A stretch of 64,000 nt of DNA. Source: Ceriagrion tenellum (lineage: Eukaryota > Arthropoda > Insecta > Odonata > Coenagrionidae). The DNA lies in assembly GCA_963169105.1 (NCBI GenBank), contig OY720642.1, positions 20,950,965 through 21,014,964 on the forward strand, written 5' to 3'. A program made the translations under genes and the position numbers. How positions within the stretch are numbered: position 1 is the stretch's first letter; every line of letters starts with the position of its first letter. This document shows positions 26,516 through 39,024 of this stretch, piece by piece. The notes below the pieces were generated by a model that ran no database searches, was not told the DNA's origin, and was given only the letters and a program-made list of their open reading frames with translations.

Positions 26516-26924
26516 AAATGATGTGGTATAAAAAATGGAGCCGGGAATGGAAGAGAGATCTAAGGTGAAAATGAAAAAGAATGGTTTCTGACTCTTCCGC
26601 GAGAAGTGAACGGCAGAATATTGCCATCTTCTGAATTAATACGTTAGCAGCTGCCTTCTTCACACCTTTCCCAACTTCCCAAGAACCACCAGATCGCCGT
26701 CTCTCTCATTTTCTCGATATTCACGCCTAACATGAGTACAAATCATGGGTAAGTTAAAAAGGAAAATGAAAATGTGGAGTCCTACGTGACACAATGTGAA
26801 GTTGATGAGATATGACAGGAAAGTGGAGGTAGCCTTTCAACGTTTAACGACGACGGATCATGTGGCATTTAAATATTTAACACATTTAAAGAATCCGCAG
26901 CACATAAACTGTGCCTTTAGTTCC

Positions 26925-27440
26925 CACAAGGCTCTATTTTTGACCATAAAGCAAAATTTAGCGTACTAAAATTAGATCAAGGAGTTAAAAAAGAAAGATT
27001 TTCATATGCATATATTAGCATATATATATATATATTTTTTTTTTTTCAATTAGATCCAAGTTATAAATTATCTTACCAGTCATTATTTAAAGCCTATCAT
27101 ATTTGTATGGCTCTTCACATTAGCAAGGGCTGGAGTTATTATACCTTAGCATATCTTATTATCAAGAAGATTGACTTGAAGATGTCTCCTGAATGAGACG
27201 TAAAAACATTCTTTTTCAAGGAAAAAATGCTATGATAGGCACAACTAATTAGAATCACAAAGGGGGTAACATTAACGACCACCTCTAATTTACAGGATAT
27301 ATGTATTTGGTGAAATATAGAAGCATCACTCTCCAACAGATAAGCATCTATTTGCTCCAATAAGGCTCTGTTTAGGACCGAAAAAGAAAATTTTAATGCA
27401 AAACAATTGATCAATACGGTTGAAGAAGAAATATTTATTT
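26925..27440. repeat. Diverged local duplication around 26.9 and 27.4 kb
   Basis: AAGGCTCTATTTTTGACC (26930) and AAGGCTCTGTTTAGGACC (27362) are followed by parallel sequence (AAAATTT, GATCAA, AAGAAA). A second pair (CACAAATCATGAAGG near 27570 and TACAAATCATGGGTA near 26738) suggests a larger, rearranged duplication. Confidence 0.5.
27021..27046. repeat. (TA)n followed by a T run
   Basis: A TA tract (27021-27035) passes directly into a run of 12 T. Simple sequence; it is not clearly tied to a transposon end. Confidence 0.85.
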
Positions 27441-27599
27441 ACTCATCGTTGAGAAACTAACCTGTAACTTCACCACTTCCAAAAATCACCACTTTGTACT
27501 CGCCACTCCCTAGACTCCCTAGAACTTCTCCATCGCCATCTTAAATCCTTTTCCTCAATACTCTCGCCAAGATGGAGCACAAATCATGAAGGCAAAGAA

Positions 27600-28040
27600 G
27601 AATGGGGCGAGAATGGGGGATGAGTGTTAGATGTGGTGGGTATATGAGGAATGAGGAGGGGCTGAAAAAAAGAGGGTAAGTGGGCGGAGTCTGCAAGGGA
27701 GATACGTCACCACTCGGCACCCATATCGGCACTCCTCTATTTCTCCCAGGGCCCTTCTTTTCTTACAAGAGATGGAGCCAGTCCTTCTCCACATCCCTTT
27801 TCGGGGAACGGGGGCGGGAGGGGGGGGGGCCCAAAATCGCATAACTTCTTAAAAACCCTCTTTCTCATCCCTGTCCCATCGGATTTTTTGGTGCAACGCT
27901 CCCACTTCTCGCTGCTGCTCTCTATTGGCAAGGATCCCAAACCTTCTGGCCCAAGAGGCAGGGTGGGGAGTACGGCGAAGCCGGGGTGCAAGGGATGCTG
28001 GGATGGTGGGAGATGAGACGAGGGTAGGAAGGCCATCCAC
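27600..28040. repeat. Mixed purine/pyrimidine GC island
   Basis: A+G-rich at 27600-27680, C+T-rich at 27690-27910, G-rich again to 28035. It includes the G4 motif at 27803-27829. Small minus-strand frames have no recognisable content. Confidence 0.55.
27803..27829 (+). promoter_or_regulatory. G-quadruplex-forming motif
   Basis: Four G runs (4, 5, 3 and 10 G) with loops of 3, 1 and 1 bases fit a canonical intramolecular G-quadruplex. The motif lies within a mixed purine/pyrimidine island. Formation in vivo and any function are not shown. Confidence 0.7.
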
Positions 28041-30764
28041 CCTTTTCCTCCTTTCCTAAAAGCTATACATCACGGCAAAACACGAGGTTCTCGCGAAGAA
28101 TTTGATGGTAAAAAGTGGAATCAAATTAATGACCTGAAAACGTTTTGGCATTCTGGTTTTTTTGTGCATAGGCTCCTCGTTTTCCTTGAGAGATATATTG
28201 CGGACCGAGCGTAGATGCCTATTCCTACTTTTTATTTGCTGCAAAAAATATGAATTTTATGTTCATAACTTTTGATTGCAGCAGCTAAATTGGCATTATC
28301 ATATCAAAAATTCTTTCCTGAGGTAATAATTTTATCATTAACATTTTTTACCCGTGGGTGAGAAGACTTAGCTGACAATTAGAACAAAACTATGCTCACT
28401 TGGTTTGCCGCAAACGTTATTCAACAGTGAGGAAGAAAATGAGTGTTTATTCTTCTATGATTAAGATATTCACGATATATATCATAATTAATGTCAGTTT
28501 TGTGGAAGGGTTTAAATAACTTTCATTGTGCTTAGCCAATACTTTTTTTGCATATTCTTGCTCCTTGCTCTAGAGCCATAATATACAGCTCAAATTTCAG
28601 TGTGTTTAATGACGCTACAATCAAGGATAAATGGATAGCAATTATTATATTAACCTATGGTATAATGGATAAGATTTTAAGAATTGATTTTTCATTTAGT
28701 GAGATTAAATTGGGAAATATTGATGCGTTTAAATGTTTCCAAATAAAATCAAAGCAATGTGGTATGCTATAAGATGAGATCGTTCTGTTATTTATGGTTA
28801 CAATTCTATTCATTTTATAATTTCATACATTTCTACTAATGCCATGATTAATAAAAATAAATATTAAGTTACCTTGAGAAAAATAGCCATATCAAAATGG
28901 ATATGGAGAATGAATAGAAACATTATGTAATCTGTGGAAGATTTTTATATATTATCTTCATCATGATTATCAGAATGATGAACCCACTCTGTTAATCCAC
29001 CAACATGATGAGCAAAATGTAAGCAATAAATGCTAGCTTCGAAATATACGGATTGAAATTCTATTTACTCTTTCTTGACTGGAAAATCCAACAAAAGACG
29101 GATCACTGCCTATATCTACGATGTCTACCTCAGAATTATAACCTCAAACTTCTGGTCTTCTGATTATTTCTTTAAATGGTGACGTTGAGTCATTTTTTCT
29201 GGTATTGTGCACAGTATTATTCTAAAACACATAGGTATTGAGTTTCAGAGATTCTGATATAAATTTGTATGTGTTTTATTGTATTAAGAAAGCAAACCCC
29301 TCTGGTGAATTTGGATGCGGTTTGTGACTGAGGAATTCTCGGGGCTTGGATCGTTGGTTGATTTTTCCGTTTTTCGTATTTTCTACCGAAAAGTCCTTTT
29401 CTGTCCTCAAGATTGAAGGACTCAGAGTAAAAGTCGAAAAACGAAAGAATCAATCTGGACGCGATTTATTTTGGTAGGACTAATACTTTCGAATAAACGA
29501 CAACCCAGGATATTGGAATATAGAATCGATAGTGGCTGAATCATTTGATATTCGGCGGCATAGCACGCCAAGAACGGGATATTCAAACTTCGTTTTTAAA
29601 ACAGTTTTTCCAATTTATTCACGATTTTTTAGAATTTTTTAAGAAATAAGATTGTTTATATCTCCAGTACACTGATAGTTAACCACATCTAATGAATAAT
29701 CTTGGCCAAAAGAAGCCATCCCGATCCAATATTTAATCCAAGTGTTAGAATGAATTACTAAAAGTACTAGCTGGGTTTGTAATTTTCATTCAGATTAAGG
29801 TATCTCAGAAAAATCTTCTCAATTATAACTAATTCACTACATGGGGATTTCCTAAAATAATTACGCATTTTAACCATGTGCTCTGAAGTTTTCTAGATTT
29901 AAATCCTTGGATTATCTTTTATTATTAAAAGCTTAAGCAAATAAAATACAATTATAATAAATTGGTAATATGAAGCTCAGACTTAAAATACTGACAGAGA
30001 TTCACATATTTTAAAATGGTCAAGATAAAAATTACAAAAATTGCTAAAAAACGGAACCCACTACCACGTTTATTGCACCTCCTCTATTACGGCTTCTTCT
30101 TATTGAGCCTGATTTCTGTAAATTTTCCGGGTTCTTTACTAAGTTTATATTTCTCCTTATCCATTAAATATATTTGTAAATAAATTATTCGAACTATGTC
30201 AAAGACACATTGAGGAAAGAGAACGCTCCCTCATAAAAAATGAATTTGAGCCTCTTCATCTAACCATTTGTTCCAGCTGATACGAATTGGCAAATCATTT
30301 GAGGAAAAACAATCGTTATAAGTTCACACGTGCCGTCAAATTAGCTACAATTATACTAGCTGTTTGCGAATTTCAGCTAATATTTTTTCTTCTAGCTGTA
30401 AGATATCACGTACACTGAAGTACTTTAGAGAGCAAATATGCACTTCACCTCTCATATTCGTTTTGAAAGTCTATTTCCTGAAGCCTTTATTTTCTACAGA
30501 GAACTATTGGAATGCATTTTTATTTCGACTCCTACTCATCTCGCTGTAGCAAATGCTCTCTACCCGAAACTCAATTATAATGTATCGCCTCTTCTTTTAT
30601 GAGAACCAAGGGAGGAGAAAAATGAAACTTTAAAAGAAAAAAGGGTAGGTTGGTGCGTGACGTAGCGAGGCAAACGAAACTTTTATTTCGCGTATTCTTT
30701 CCCTCAATTCCGAATTCGAGTCAGGGGGAGTATTTCATTCCGAAAGCTGGAGGCGTCTACAAAC
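28041..30764. other. AT-rich non-coding sequence
   Basis: Nothing recognised on either strand. Confidence 0.5.
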
Positions 30765-31060
30765 CCATCCACTCCTCATTCCACTCCCACACCATCTTCC
30801 TCAACTCCACCCTCATCTCTTCCGCGTGAAACCCGAGGAAAGGTAACGCCCTCTTTTTGCATTTCTTTCTCCTCCACTCTCCCACCCATCCCTTCACATC
30901 TTTCTCCATCTCATTCCCTCTCCGGCATCCTTCTTCGCTTTCCTCATACACCTGCGGTGGTACTGGCTCTACCTTCTCTTTCACTCGTCCCCTCTGGTAT
31001 ATAACTTCCCCATCTCCTCTCCCTAGCATTTGTTTCCATCCCTTCAAGTTTTGTAGCCAC
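30765..31060 (+). repeat. Pyrimidine-rich island
   Basis: CTCC/TCTT-rich for about 300 bp. Open frames on both strands (79-96 codons) show only composition bias. Confidence 0.65.
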
Positions 31061-33774
31061 CGACGCTTTTTTACCGTATTCTGTTGTTCCTCTTAGGAGT
31101 TTTTTTCTCTCCCCCACGTACATCCTGTGCTTTTCGTTTTTTGCGGAGGATATGCCCTCGCTATCCCCACGGGATGGACTGGGAAGGATTTTCCCACGGG
31201 ACTCAAGGGGTCGCGCTGGATCTGCTTTCTACTTTAAATTGATGAGGTTTATTATACAACTGAAATATTAATTTCGTACTTAAGCTAATTAACTGCTGCT
31301 CGCTTATGAAAGTATTTTAAGTTAGACGTTAACCTTCTCGGTGACCTTTTGAAGGTAAATTACAGGAAAAAAATTAAAGTTACGCAGTCGTCACACGTAA
31401 TGGAAAGCTTGTCTTGCGTTTGAAATAATCCCTGTTGTTAAAAATGGGAAAGTAGGATAACATCGTTAGAAAATTACCACTGACGCTATTAGCTATAATA
31501 AAAGTAGATAAAAATTCTCTCCCTCTCCTGGTCTCTGCTTTCACACAGAAGTGCTTATATTTCCATAATCATTTTATTCACTTTATGACAATTATAATAA
31601 ATGCGAATGTATATTTAAAACTTCCCAGCAAATTTCCTTCTTAATCATTTATTGTAGAAGGTCAGGAGTAAAATCTTTTTTATTTCCGCCAAAAAAATAA
31701 TGGCACAAAACAAGGGGGAATGATGAGAGAGAAATGTATTATATGAATTTTCGAAGGCCTTATCCCCGAGTCCATACCCCAACTTCTTATCTTTTTCAAA
31801 GTCCTACTGCTGAATAATATCCACACGACTTGCTTTTCTCCAGACTTTTGTTTGACCTTATCTTAATGTCCGTCTCTAGCGAACTCACCCTTTTGCAGCG
31901 ATTAGTTTGCCCATAAAATTCGATAGTTTTCTCTGAATTAAGAAACTATTAAGACCAAGTAAATCGCGAAAACCGATTTTCTAATCTCTATACATCGTTC
32001 AAATTCATGATTGGAAATTAAAATGTAGAATCAGGCCTCACTTTCTTATTTAATATCAGACCAATGAGGACAATGTAAGACCCTGAGGCCGTATTCCGAC
32101 TTATTTACTAAATAAAGGCATATTGGCTTCAAAGCATACTTTACCACCAAATATGAGTCTATGTCTATGTCTGAAATGAGGTTTTGCATTCAATACTTCC
32201 TTCTTAGAAATTGTATGCAATAAAAGAGACCATAACGGCTGAGTGAACGGTATATTACGCTCAGACGTATATTACATAGGTATAATCAAAGTGAAAGGAT
32301 CCGATGACAAGGGTCTGAAGCAGAAAAGTAAAGTTGACTTTAATGAAGAATTTGATATTTAGGGCGGTGTTCGAATACTGTGCAAGGACTACGAAGAAGT
32401 GAGTGGTCGTTGACCGAAGAGATTTCGCTGGGAAGTAGGGTTGATATGGATTGATGAGCAAAAAGCGATATTTACCAGTGATACTGGGGCAGTTCAAACA
32501 GAATGACGATAAGTCATTAACGTAACTTCAAAGACAGGATACGTGGACGTATTTAAGGTGGTCATAAAATTGAGAGTGACTGCAAGGAGAATGCTTTGCA
32601 AGTAGGAGGAAGTATCGCATGACTGTATCTTTTGGGACATCCGAAGCTATCTTGCTAGAAAATTTACAAAATTAATATTTAAATTATAGGAAACCATTTT
32701 TAGAGACAACTTTTCATTGATAACCCTCATGAAGTTCATTACGTGAGAGGTATTCTGAATTACTCAAAATTGCCTAATAACTCCTCCATTCATAATGTTT
32801 AATCGCCTCAGACATGTTAAAATTAGGTTAGGATTCACAGAGACCTTACTCTTTAATTTGCATGCATGAAGTAGAAGGTAAAATTCCTAAGTAGTCGAAC
32901 TTAGGAACAAATGGCGATGAACATAGCCATCAGTTTTAGTAACTTTCAAATGGTTGTGAATTAATGACAAGAATAACACTACTTCATCTCATGAACTACA
33001 ACATGTGGTATAACTTAAAATGAGAAAGTCATTTGCAGGCATTAGGAGACAATGTTGTACCTTGAAGACTACTTCACTTAGCATGGTTAACTTCTCATTC
33101 CTGATTAAGGTTGATAGAGCCTTGAAGTGTCTACTTTTTGAACTGAATTTATACTAATTTTAGCAGAATTGGAATATACGACGCCAAACTTTCCTGAATT
33201 AATTCATAAAAGTAGTAGCATGTAGCCCCAAGATTTAACTTGAAGTATTACGATTAGCACAAAAAAATGAATAACAGAAGAAGTGGTTCAATATTTTTAC
33301 AAAATATTTTCTTCAGCAAAGGCATTTCTGGGCACATACGTACCTACATTTAAATGTTATAATTGAGAATTTTTAAAGGAACTGAGGATGGAAATTGTGG
33401 ATTTGATTATGAGTGAGAGTAATTACTAAGAGTAATAGCTTTCTACTATTCCAAATCATAATTGTTGTATTCATTGTCTTCAACGAAGGGAAAAATCTAT
33501 GAGGATATTTATTGGAAACTTCGATCTATTGATTTCATTATTTCTCATCCATTAGGAATTAAAATATGCCACTTTCATCCATGCCACGTGGGACGGATGA
33601 CCACCCTGCTACTTAAGCATAACGACTGTCTCAAATATATCGTATGAAATATTCTATCCAGTCTGGTGTCTACATGTTTTAATAACATCGGTGAAATTAA
33701 TTCTAGTTTTGGTCTAGGCAGCATCAACAACGAATTTATCAACTCCTCTGCTGCTCCTATACTGCATATTCATT
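31061..33774. other. AT-rich non-coding sequence
   Basis: Nothing recognised apart from a short direct repeat of ACG(G/)TATATTAC type near 32250-32275. Confidence 0.45.
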
Positions 33775-33970
33775 CGCTATCTACAACAGTATAGATGCTC
33801 GCGGCGTATTCGAGATATAGGGAGCGAAATACCTCGAATCTCTCACTTTGACAGAGGCGAACGATGCCACTGTTTGCTAGACAAATCCTTGTTCCTTGCA
33901 GCAGGGTCGAAAATATATTGAATGTGTTTTTCACACGTGAAGCTGAAATTATTGGCGATCCAATATGTCT
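33775..33970 (-). pseudogene. CR1-like reverse transcriptase fragment
   Basis: On the minus strand the sequence reads VFRSLYLEYAASI, matching the ALFRPHLEYAASIW block of the 53-kb copy, and the DNA GCTCGCGGCGTATTCGAG matches GCTCGCGGCGTACTCGAG at 53780. The preceding part (about 33830-33970) is more decayed, and the 3' part is missing after about 33775. Confidence 0.55.
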
Positions 33971-34839
33971 GACTTCCTAAGACTCGTTTAATTGATCCTT
34001 TTTTAGGAAGCGTGTTGGGGTGATATGCTTCTTAAAAAGTACATTGTAGTTGAGTATTAAAGGTAATGTTCAATTATCCAAGACCCTACAATTTGTCGTT
34101 CTTAAGGTGCGATAAAAAGTTTTAAGCGTTTGTAGAAATTTCTCGGTGGATGGCCATGGTGGATGTATCGGCCAATAACATTTCACCTATTGGTCGTTGT
34201 TTGTGTCACTTCACATTGCTAAATTAAAAACTACATATCTATGCCATTAGCCCTGATACAGAGTTTAGAAATAAAAAATCTAATGTGTGGTCATACAAGT
34301 GATATTACCCATATAACTACGTAAAACAGTAAAGGTATTACAGGTAAAATTCGGACATTCCATAAAATATATTGAAAGTAGGAAGAATGCAAAGAAAAAA
34401 ATAAAATATACAAATTGATTTTCAAGCGGAGGTAATAAATATATGTCTTTGCAGTATCAGAGACCTATTTATTTTTTAAAGGAAGATTAAACATGTATCG
34501 TCACGTGAACTCCATATCCTCAGGAATATTAGTTTCTCTCTTTGGATCGAAATTCAAAAATATACATCTAATTTCCCTGGGTGACAGAGCATTTTCTTCT
34601 TCAGTCTTCAACTGTCCCTCCACTGACGTTCGAAGTATTCCCTTCATCGAACTTTTACTCCCGAGAAAAAAAATGAAACAACCATCACCCGACTTCAGAT
34701 GCTGCGGTTTCCACGCCTATGTATAGATGCGAGCGACGTTAAGTGAGGCAAAAATGCGATATTCCGAGTGGTTTCCACCGAAGTGAGTGACTGCTCAGAA
34801 TGTCATCTTCTCGGATCACACTATCGAGGAGATGGATTG

Positions 34840-35040
34840 TCTCTCTTTCACTATTTCTTCGCTCTCTTCCTCTTTCCCCTCATCCTCCATTCAACCCTTC
34901 CAACCCATCTCCCGCTCTCCATATGCGAAATCCCCCGCGCGACACTTTCCCCTCGCGCAACCTACTTCTCAACAACCCCACCCATGGGAACTCCTCCACC
35001 CGCCCCTCCTCCCCCCGACGCCTCCCCCCCCCCCCTGCTG
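34840..35040 (+). repeat. Pyrimidine-rich island ending in a C12 run
   Basis: C+T-rich, with three overlapping + frames open at once, which argues against coding. It adjoins the tandem duplication that starts at 35083. Confidence 0.65.
35003..35035 (-). promoter_or_regulatory. C-rich tract, G-quadruplex motif on the minus strand
   Basis: CCCC, CCCCCC and a run of 12 C (35024-35035) are separated by loops of 4-7 bases, giving a G4-capable minus strand within the inferred dpr pre-mRNA. It lies just before the 35.1-kb tandem duplication. Confidence 0.55.
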
Positions 35041-35082
35041 CCTCCTATGCGCTTGAAAGCGTGCCACCAGTGAGCGAAAACA

Positions 35083-35822
35083 CCTCCCTCTCTCCACATT
35101 TGAGGAAAATGCAGGTGCGAGAGAGGTGGAGGCTGAGGCAGTGGCTTGATACGGCTGAGTGATATCCGAAACTCTGTATTGCGTTGCGATGTTAGTCGTG
35201 ATCTCCCGGAGTAACGAAATACTTTTTCGCAAAATCGGGTCAATTATCGAACTTGACACTATCATTACGTACCTAAGACCAAGACCGTTAAAGGTATGAA
35301 AACGCTTAAAGCCGACCAAAATTTTATTTATGCGTGTTATATATTTTAATATTGAAGGACAATATCTTTCACAAGAAATGCCAATCTTCAAGTGTTTAAG
35401 GAAAAGAAGAGATGGATTACATATCACATGGTAAATACCTCCCTCTCTTTACATTTGAGGAAAATGCAGGCACGAGAGAGGTGGAGGCTGAGGCAGTGGC
35501 TTGATACGGCTTAGTGATATCAGAAACTCTGTATCGCGTTGCGATGTTAGTCGTGATCTCCCGGAGTAACGAGATATTTTTGCGCAAAATCGCGTCAATT
35601 ATCGAACTTTTCGCTATCGTTTCGTAGGCCCAAAACCGTAAAAGGTATGAAAATGCTTCCAGCTGACCAAAATATTTGGTCGCAATCTGTAGAACGGAAG
35701 TTAGATCATTCCTTATTTATGCGTGTTATATGTGTAAGTATTGAAGTACTATATCTTTCACAAGAAATGCCAATCTTCAAGTGTTTACGCAAAAGAAGTG
35801 ATAAATTACATATCGCATGGTA
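35083..35822. repeat. Two-copy tandem duplication, about 355-bp period
   Basis: Copy 1 is 35083-35433 and copy 2 is 35438-35822. Long stretches are almost identical, for example GAGGCTGAGGCAGTGGCTTG and CACAAGAAATGCCAATCTTC in both. Copy 2 has an extra segment of about 37 bp around 35672-35708 and scattered substitutions. No coding potential is evident. Each copy starts in the pyrimidine-rich CCTCCCTCTC block. Confidence 0.9.
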
Positions 35823-36739
35823 TTGCATAGCATATGATACAAATTATGTCTCATTGCCTTAGCAATTGTGTCAGTAGCGACCCAAAAATTGTCATCATGC
35901 TACTTTAATCTTAAAATAAACTAGCATCCTCCCAAGTTCCTCCCTAAAACTTCTTAAAAATATCGCATGGAACGGAACTTCAAAAAGAAATAATAATGGC
36001 ACGGGAAGAAAACTCGAAGGTTATTTACTTGGATTGCTCATAGTTTGATTGACCAGTTTATATTAAATTTGGAATTTTATAATACAGAGAGGGATGTCAT
36101 TGTGTATTGCATGACTATCACGCCCTAAAAGGTATCCCAATCACATATAATTTAATCATTTCCACATCACAAATTTATCCTACACCGACAAATAATTTTT
36201 GCCTTGATATGGTGTTGTCCATATGTTGCATAGCAAAATATTTCCAAATGTAATGAATACCATAACTATGAGATATCACGTTGGATATGCTGAAGGATGT
36301 TGCATTTAACCCTTACAAATACGAAAATCTGGATGCATTTTATTCGCTAGTCGTTTAGTGCTTATATGTAGTCTGCCTCTTGAATGCGGGTTGAATTTGA
36401 TTAAAAAATATTTAATAAAGCTCGTGATTTCTTTTGCATGAAACACGTATTACGTCGTTTACAGTGCCTCATTTAAACACAATAATTCTGCATTAAACAC
36501 ATATTTTTATCGCACGCATACAACTTAAGCGCTGAGAAAGGCAGTGTATACCGCATGGCTGTGTCTTTCCGCAATATCGTATGGGCATCGCACATCATAG
36601 TCGATACATCGCATAATCGCGCAGGTCTAGTGATAAGAGGAGGTGGAGTTCGGGACTCTACCTCACTCCCTCTTTTCATCAATGCGCCCAGCAACTCTGG
36701 GCAACGCTGCGTAAAACACTTACCTACGTGTCTCCGAGT

Positions 36740-36890
36740 GAGAATCGAAGGGGTGTGAGGAAGGACGGATGGTAGAATTGAGGGGTGTGAATGTGGGGGT
36801 AGGGAGAAGCGCATGGAATTGGGGAGAGATAGGTGGATGGGGTTGGGAGGGGGGAAGTGGGGCGGGGAGATGGGGTTAGAGAGGTGCCTG
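36740..36890 (+). repeat. G-rich purine island
   Basis: Runs of GGGG separated by A, T or short spacers, containing the 36839-36875 G4 motif. Confidence 0.65.
36839..36875 (+). promoter_or_regulatory. G-quadruplex-forming motif, six G runs
   Basis: GGGG-TT-GGG-A-GGGGGG, then AAGT-GGGG-C-GGGG-AGAT-GGGG, gives six runs with loops of 1-4 bases. It is the strongest G4 candidate in the window, on the strand opposite to the dpr transcript. Confidence 0.7.
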
Positions 36891-38789
36891 GAGACCTCTA
36901 TGATGATGGGTGGCGTTGCTGCTGCATGTTCCGTGTCTCTGACGCGTCGCCTCGCTTGTCAAGTAAAGTGGGAGGAATCCGCGGATGCGGAGAAGAGAGA
37001 AACGACGATGTTGCCATAATGAACAAGTAAATCTTCATCAAAGTGTTATCCCAAATGCGCCGCTCATCAACACGTTGTTCGCAGCAAATGAGAAGTACCA
37101 TCAGTAAGTCATCGCCACAGACGCGAACGAAGGGTGTTCTCGATAATTTTGCTTCGCAGATGGCATGGTTTTTAAGTCTGGATGAAGAAGATAAAAAGAT
37201 CCATCCATCGAATACAAAATTACTACTACAATCAATTTAATGGAGTTTCTCATGTAACCGTTTATACAGAGGCAATTTTATGAGCATACAAATGTAAAGC
37301 ATTGTAACAATTACCTCTATCACAATACTGTACATTCGTACGAACACCAGATGAATTTAACTTCCTTTACAGTGCTGGAATCCTTATCGTCAAGATAGCC
37401 TAGAAACAATTTTAACTCTTCTGATGTGACCATTCTGAATGTATTCTTTGTATCTCAACATGGCTAGGTGACTCAATCCAACCAACTCCATATCTGATGT
37501 AGCTTCATCATTATATATTCATATAAAATCTCAAAAGGACCGATTGGTTGATAGCAGCGCTGCACAGCTATAAATTCATTGGAATATTTCCAGTGGCTTT
37601 TCTGCAAAATTATTTTGTGGAATAAGTTAATGCGGAACTATTTTTTGACAAAATTGAACATGTTTTGTAGTCCAATTATGCAAATTCACTTTTGAATATT
37701 TGTACATAATGTGGCGAGGCATTAATATTCATTGCCTGCGTCAGTTGTTGAAGATAATGATTATTCTTTCCAGTACCGACCCTTTCCCATGCAACATTTC
37801 ATTCCACGTGACTTCCAATCCAATGCCATGTGAAATAAGACTTTATGAATCACCCTTCAATGGTACAAAACCAATGGAGTGCACTATGGCTAACCACTCA
37901 TAACCAGCACTATGTAATCAGTAAAGCTCAAAGCCTTGATAATGAATCTAATGAATGACGTCCCATCGATGATAATTCAATTTAGGACAATTGAAATCAT
38001 TGCCAGGCCAATTTTCCACATCATTTTCGCCATTAGTGTAGAAACTGTAAAATTGTGCAGCATTTTATAGCATTGAAAAATGATTTGGAGTCCAAAAAAT
38101 TAGAAATAAAATGAAAAAATATACGAAATAATACTTCTTACGATCATACCATAAATGGAATCGATATTGAAATACGGTCCCCAAAAAATATCCAATGCAC
38201 CCCAATTTTCAATTATTTCCTCAAAAAATAAGTATATTTTCATAATTAATGAGGATTTATAAACATTGGGATATCTTTGTTGGCTAATAAAACTTATTTT
38301 GATATCAGTGTTTGTTCTTTATAGTCGTGTTACTTTGAATTCGTAACGTAGAATATTTGATTATGAGGGATTTAATAAACGATGATGCATGAACACTCAG
38401 AAGCTATCAGGTAGAATGACATATATTACACAATGAGGAAATAGATTCATATTATTTTATTTCTCATAGGCCCAGCCAAATTATTTGGTGACTCAAGTTC
38501 ACTTTTGAGGAAAAAGGTTGAACTAGAAAAGCAGCTTACTATGTCGAATCGTTGAGTTCAGTTGGTTACAAAGCCAACAGGTTATTTCAATTTAATAAAG
38601 CATCTCTTACTTAGCACATAGCAGAATTTAGTATATTGATGCCTAGTTTTTTGCCAAAGATTTTCATATAACGCGACCTTTATAATTCATGTAAAATGTG
38701 AAATATACAGCAGTCTAATCGATGAATGCATAAAGGATGGAAAATTGAAGAATTGAAAAGGATTGTTTTATTTTAAGTTTGTTTTAGAT

Positions 38790-38795
38790 ACTCAC
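38790..38795 (-). other. 5' splice donor of the dpr exon
   Basis: The minus strand reads G|GTGAGT at the exon end, a near-consensus donor, placed after the SVV that closes the first Ig domain. The split codon (phase 1) would be completed by the next exon, which should encode the linker and the second Ig domain. That exon was not recognised in 1-38789. Confidence 0.85.
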
Positions 38796-39006
38796 CGACA
38801 ACCGATAGGTACATGGAGTGTCCTATGGGTGGCGTGGTGCTCACTTGGCACTCATAGGTGCCGGAGTCTCTACGCTGCGGATATCGGACTTGAAGTTTCC
38901 AATCCTCGGTGTGCGGTGAGTGGATTGATTGAAATCGCTGGTCGCTCGTGTACGTGTAACGCCCAACCGTGAGCAGGTGAATGTCTCGGTGCCGAACCCA
39001 GGATAC
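38796..39006 (-). CDS. dpr: Internal exon of a Dpr-family gene: first immunoglobulin domain, strands C to G
   Basis: Read on the minus strand this is a 70-codon open exon plus one base (phase 0 in, phase 1 out). It starts VSWVRHRDIHLLTVG, continues through YTYTSDQRFQ (residues 18-26) and EDW (34-36), reaches the Ig hallmark DSGTYEC (47-53) with the second disulphide cysteine at 53, and ends near PPIGHSMYLSVV. This pattern is diagnostic of the first Ig domain of Dpr proteins: neuronal cell-surface proteins, usually two Ig domains, that bind DIP partners in synaptic specification. The Trp at position 3 is the core Ig tryptophan; the first Ig cysteine must lie in the preceding exon. The acceptor (TTTTCTCTTTCGCAG) abuts 39006 and the donor GTGAGT abuts 38796. 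There is no stop or frameshift, so it looks functional. The STTPPIGHSMYLSVV ending recalls the Dpr1/2/3 group, but the paralogue is not resolved. A DIP is less likely given the DQRF and HLLTVG motifs. Confidence 0.93.
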
Positions 39007-39024
39007 CTGCGAAAGAGAAAAGAC
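39007..39024 (-). other. 3' splice acceptor of the dpr exon
   Basis: On the minus strand the bases just before the exon read as a pyrimidine tract followed by CGCAG. Acceptor position and reading frame agree: the first codon after AG begins the conserved VSW motif. This fixes the exon's 5' edge at 39006. Confidence 0.85.

Larger units (their letters stand above)
35823..38789. other. AT-rich intronic sequence before the dpr donor
   Basis: Apart from the G-rich island at 36.8 kb, no feature was found. No second Ig-domain exon of dpr was recognised here. Confidence 0.5.
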
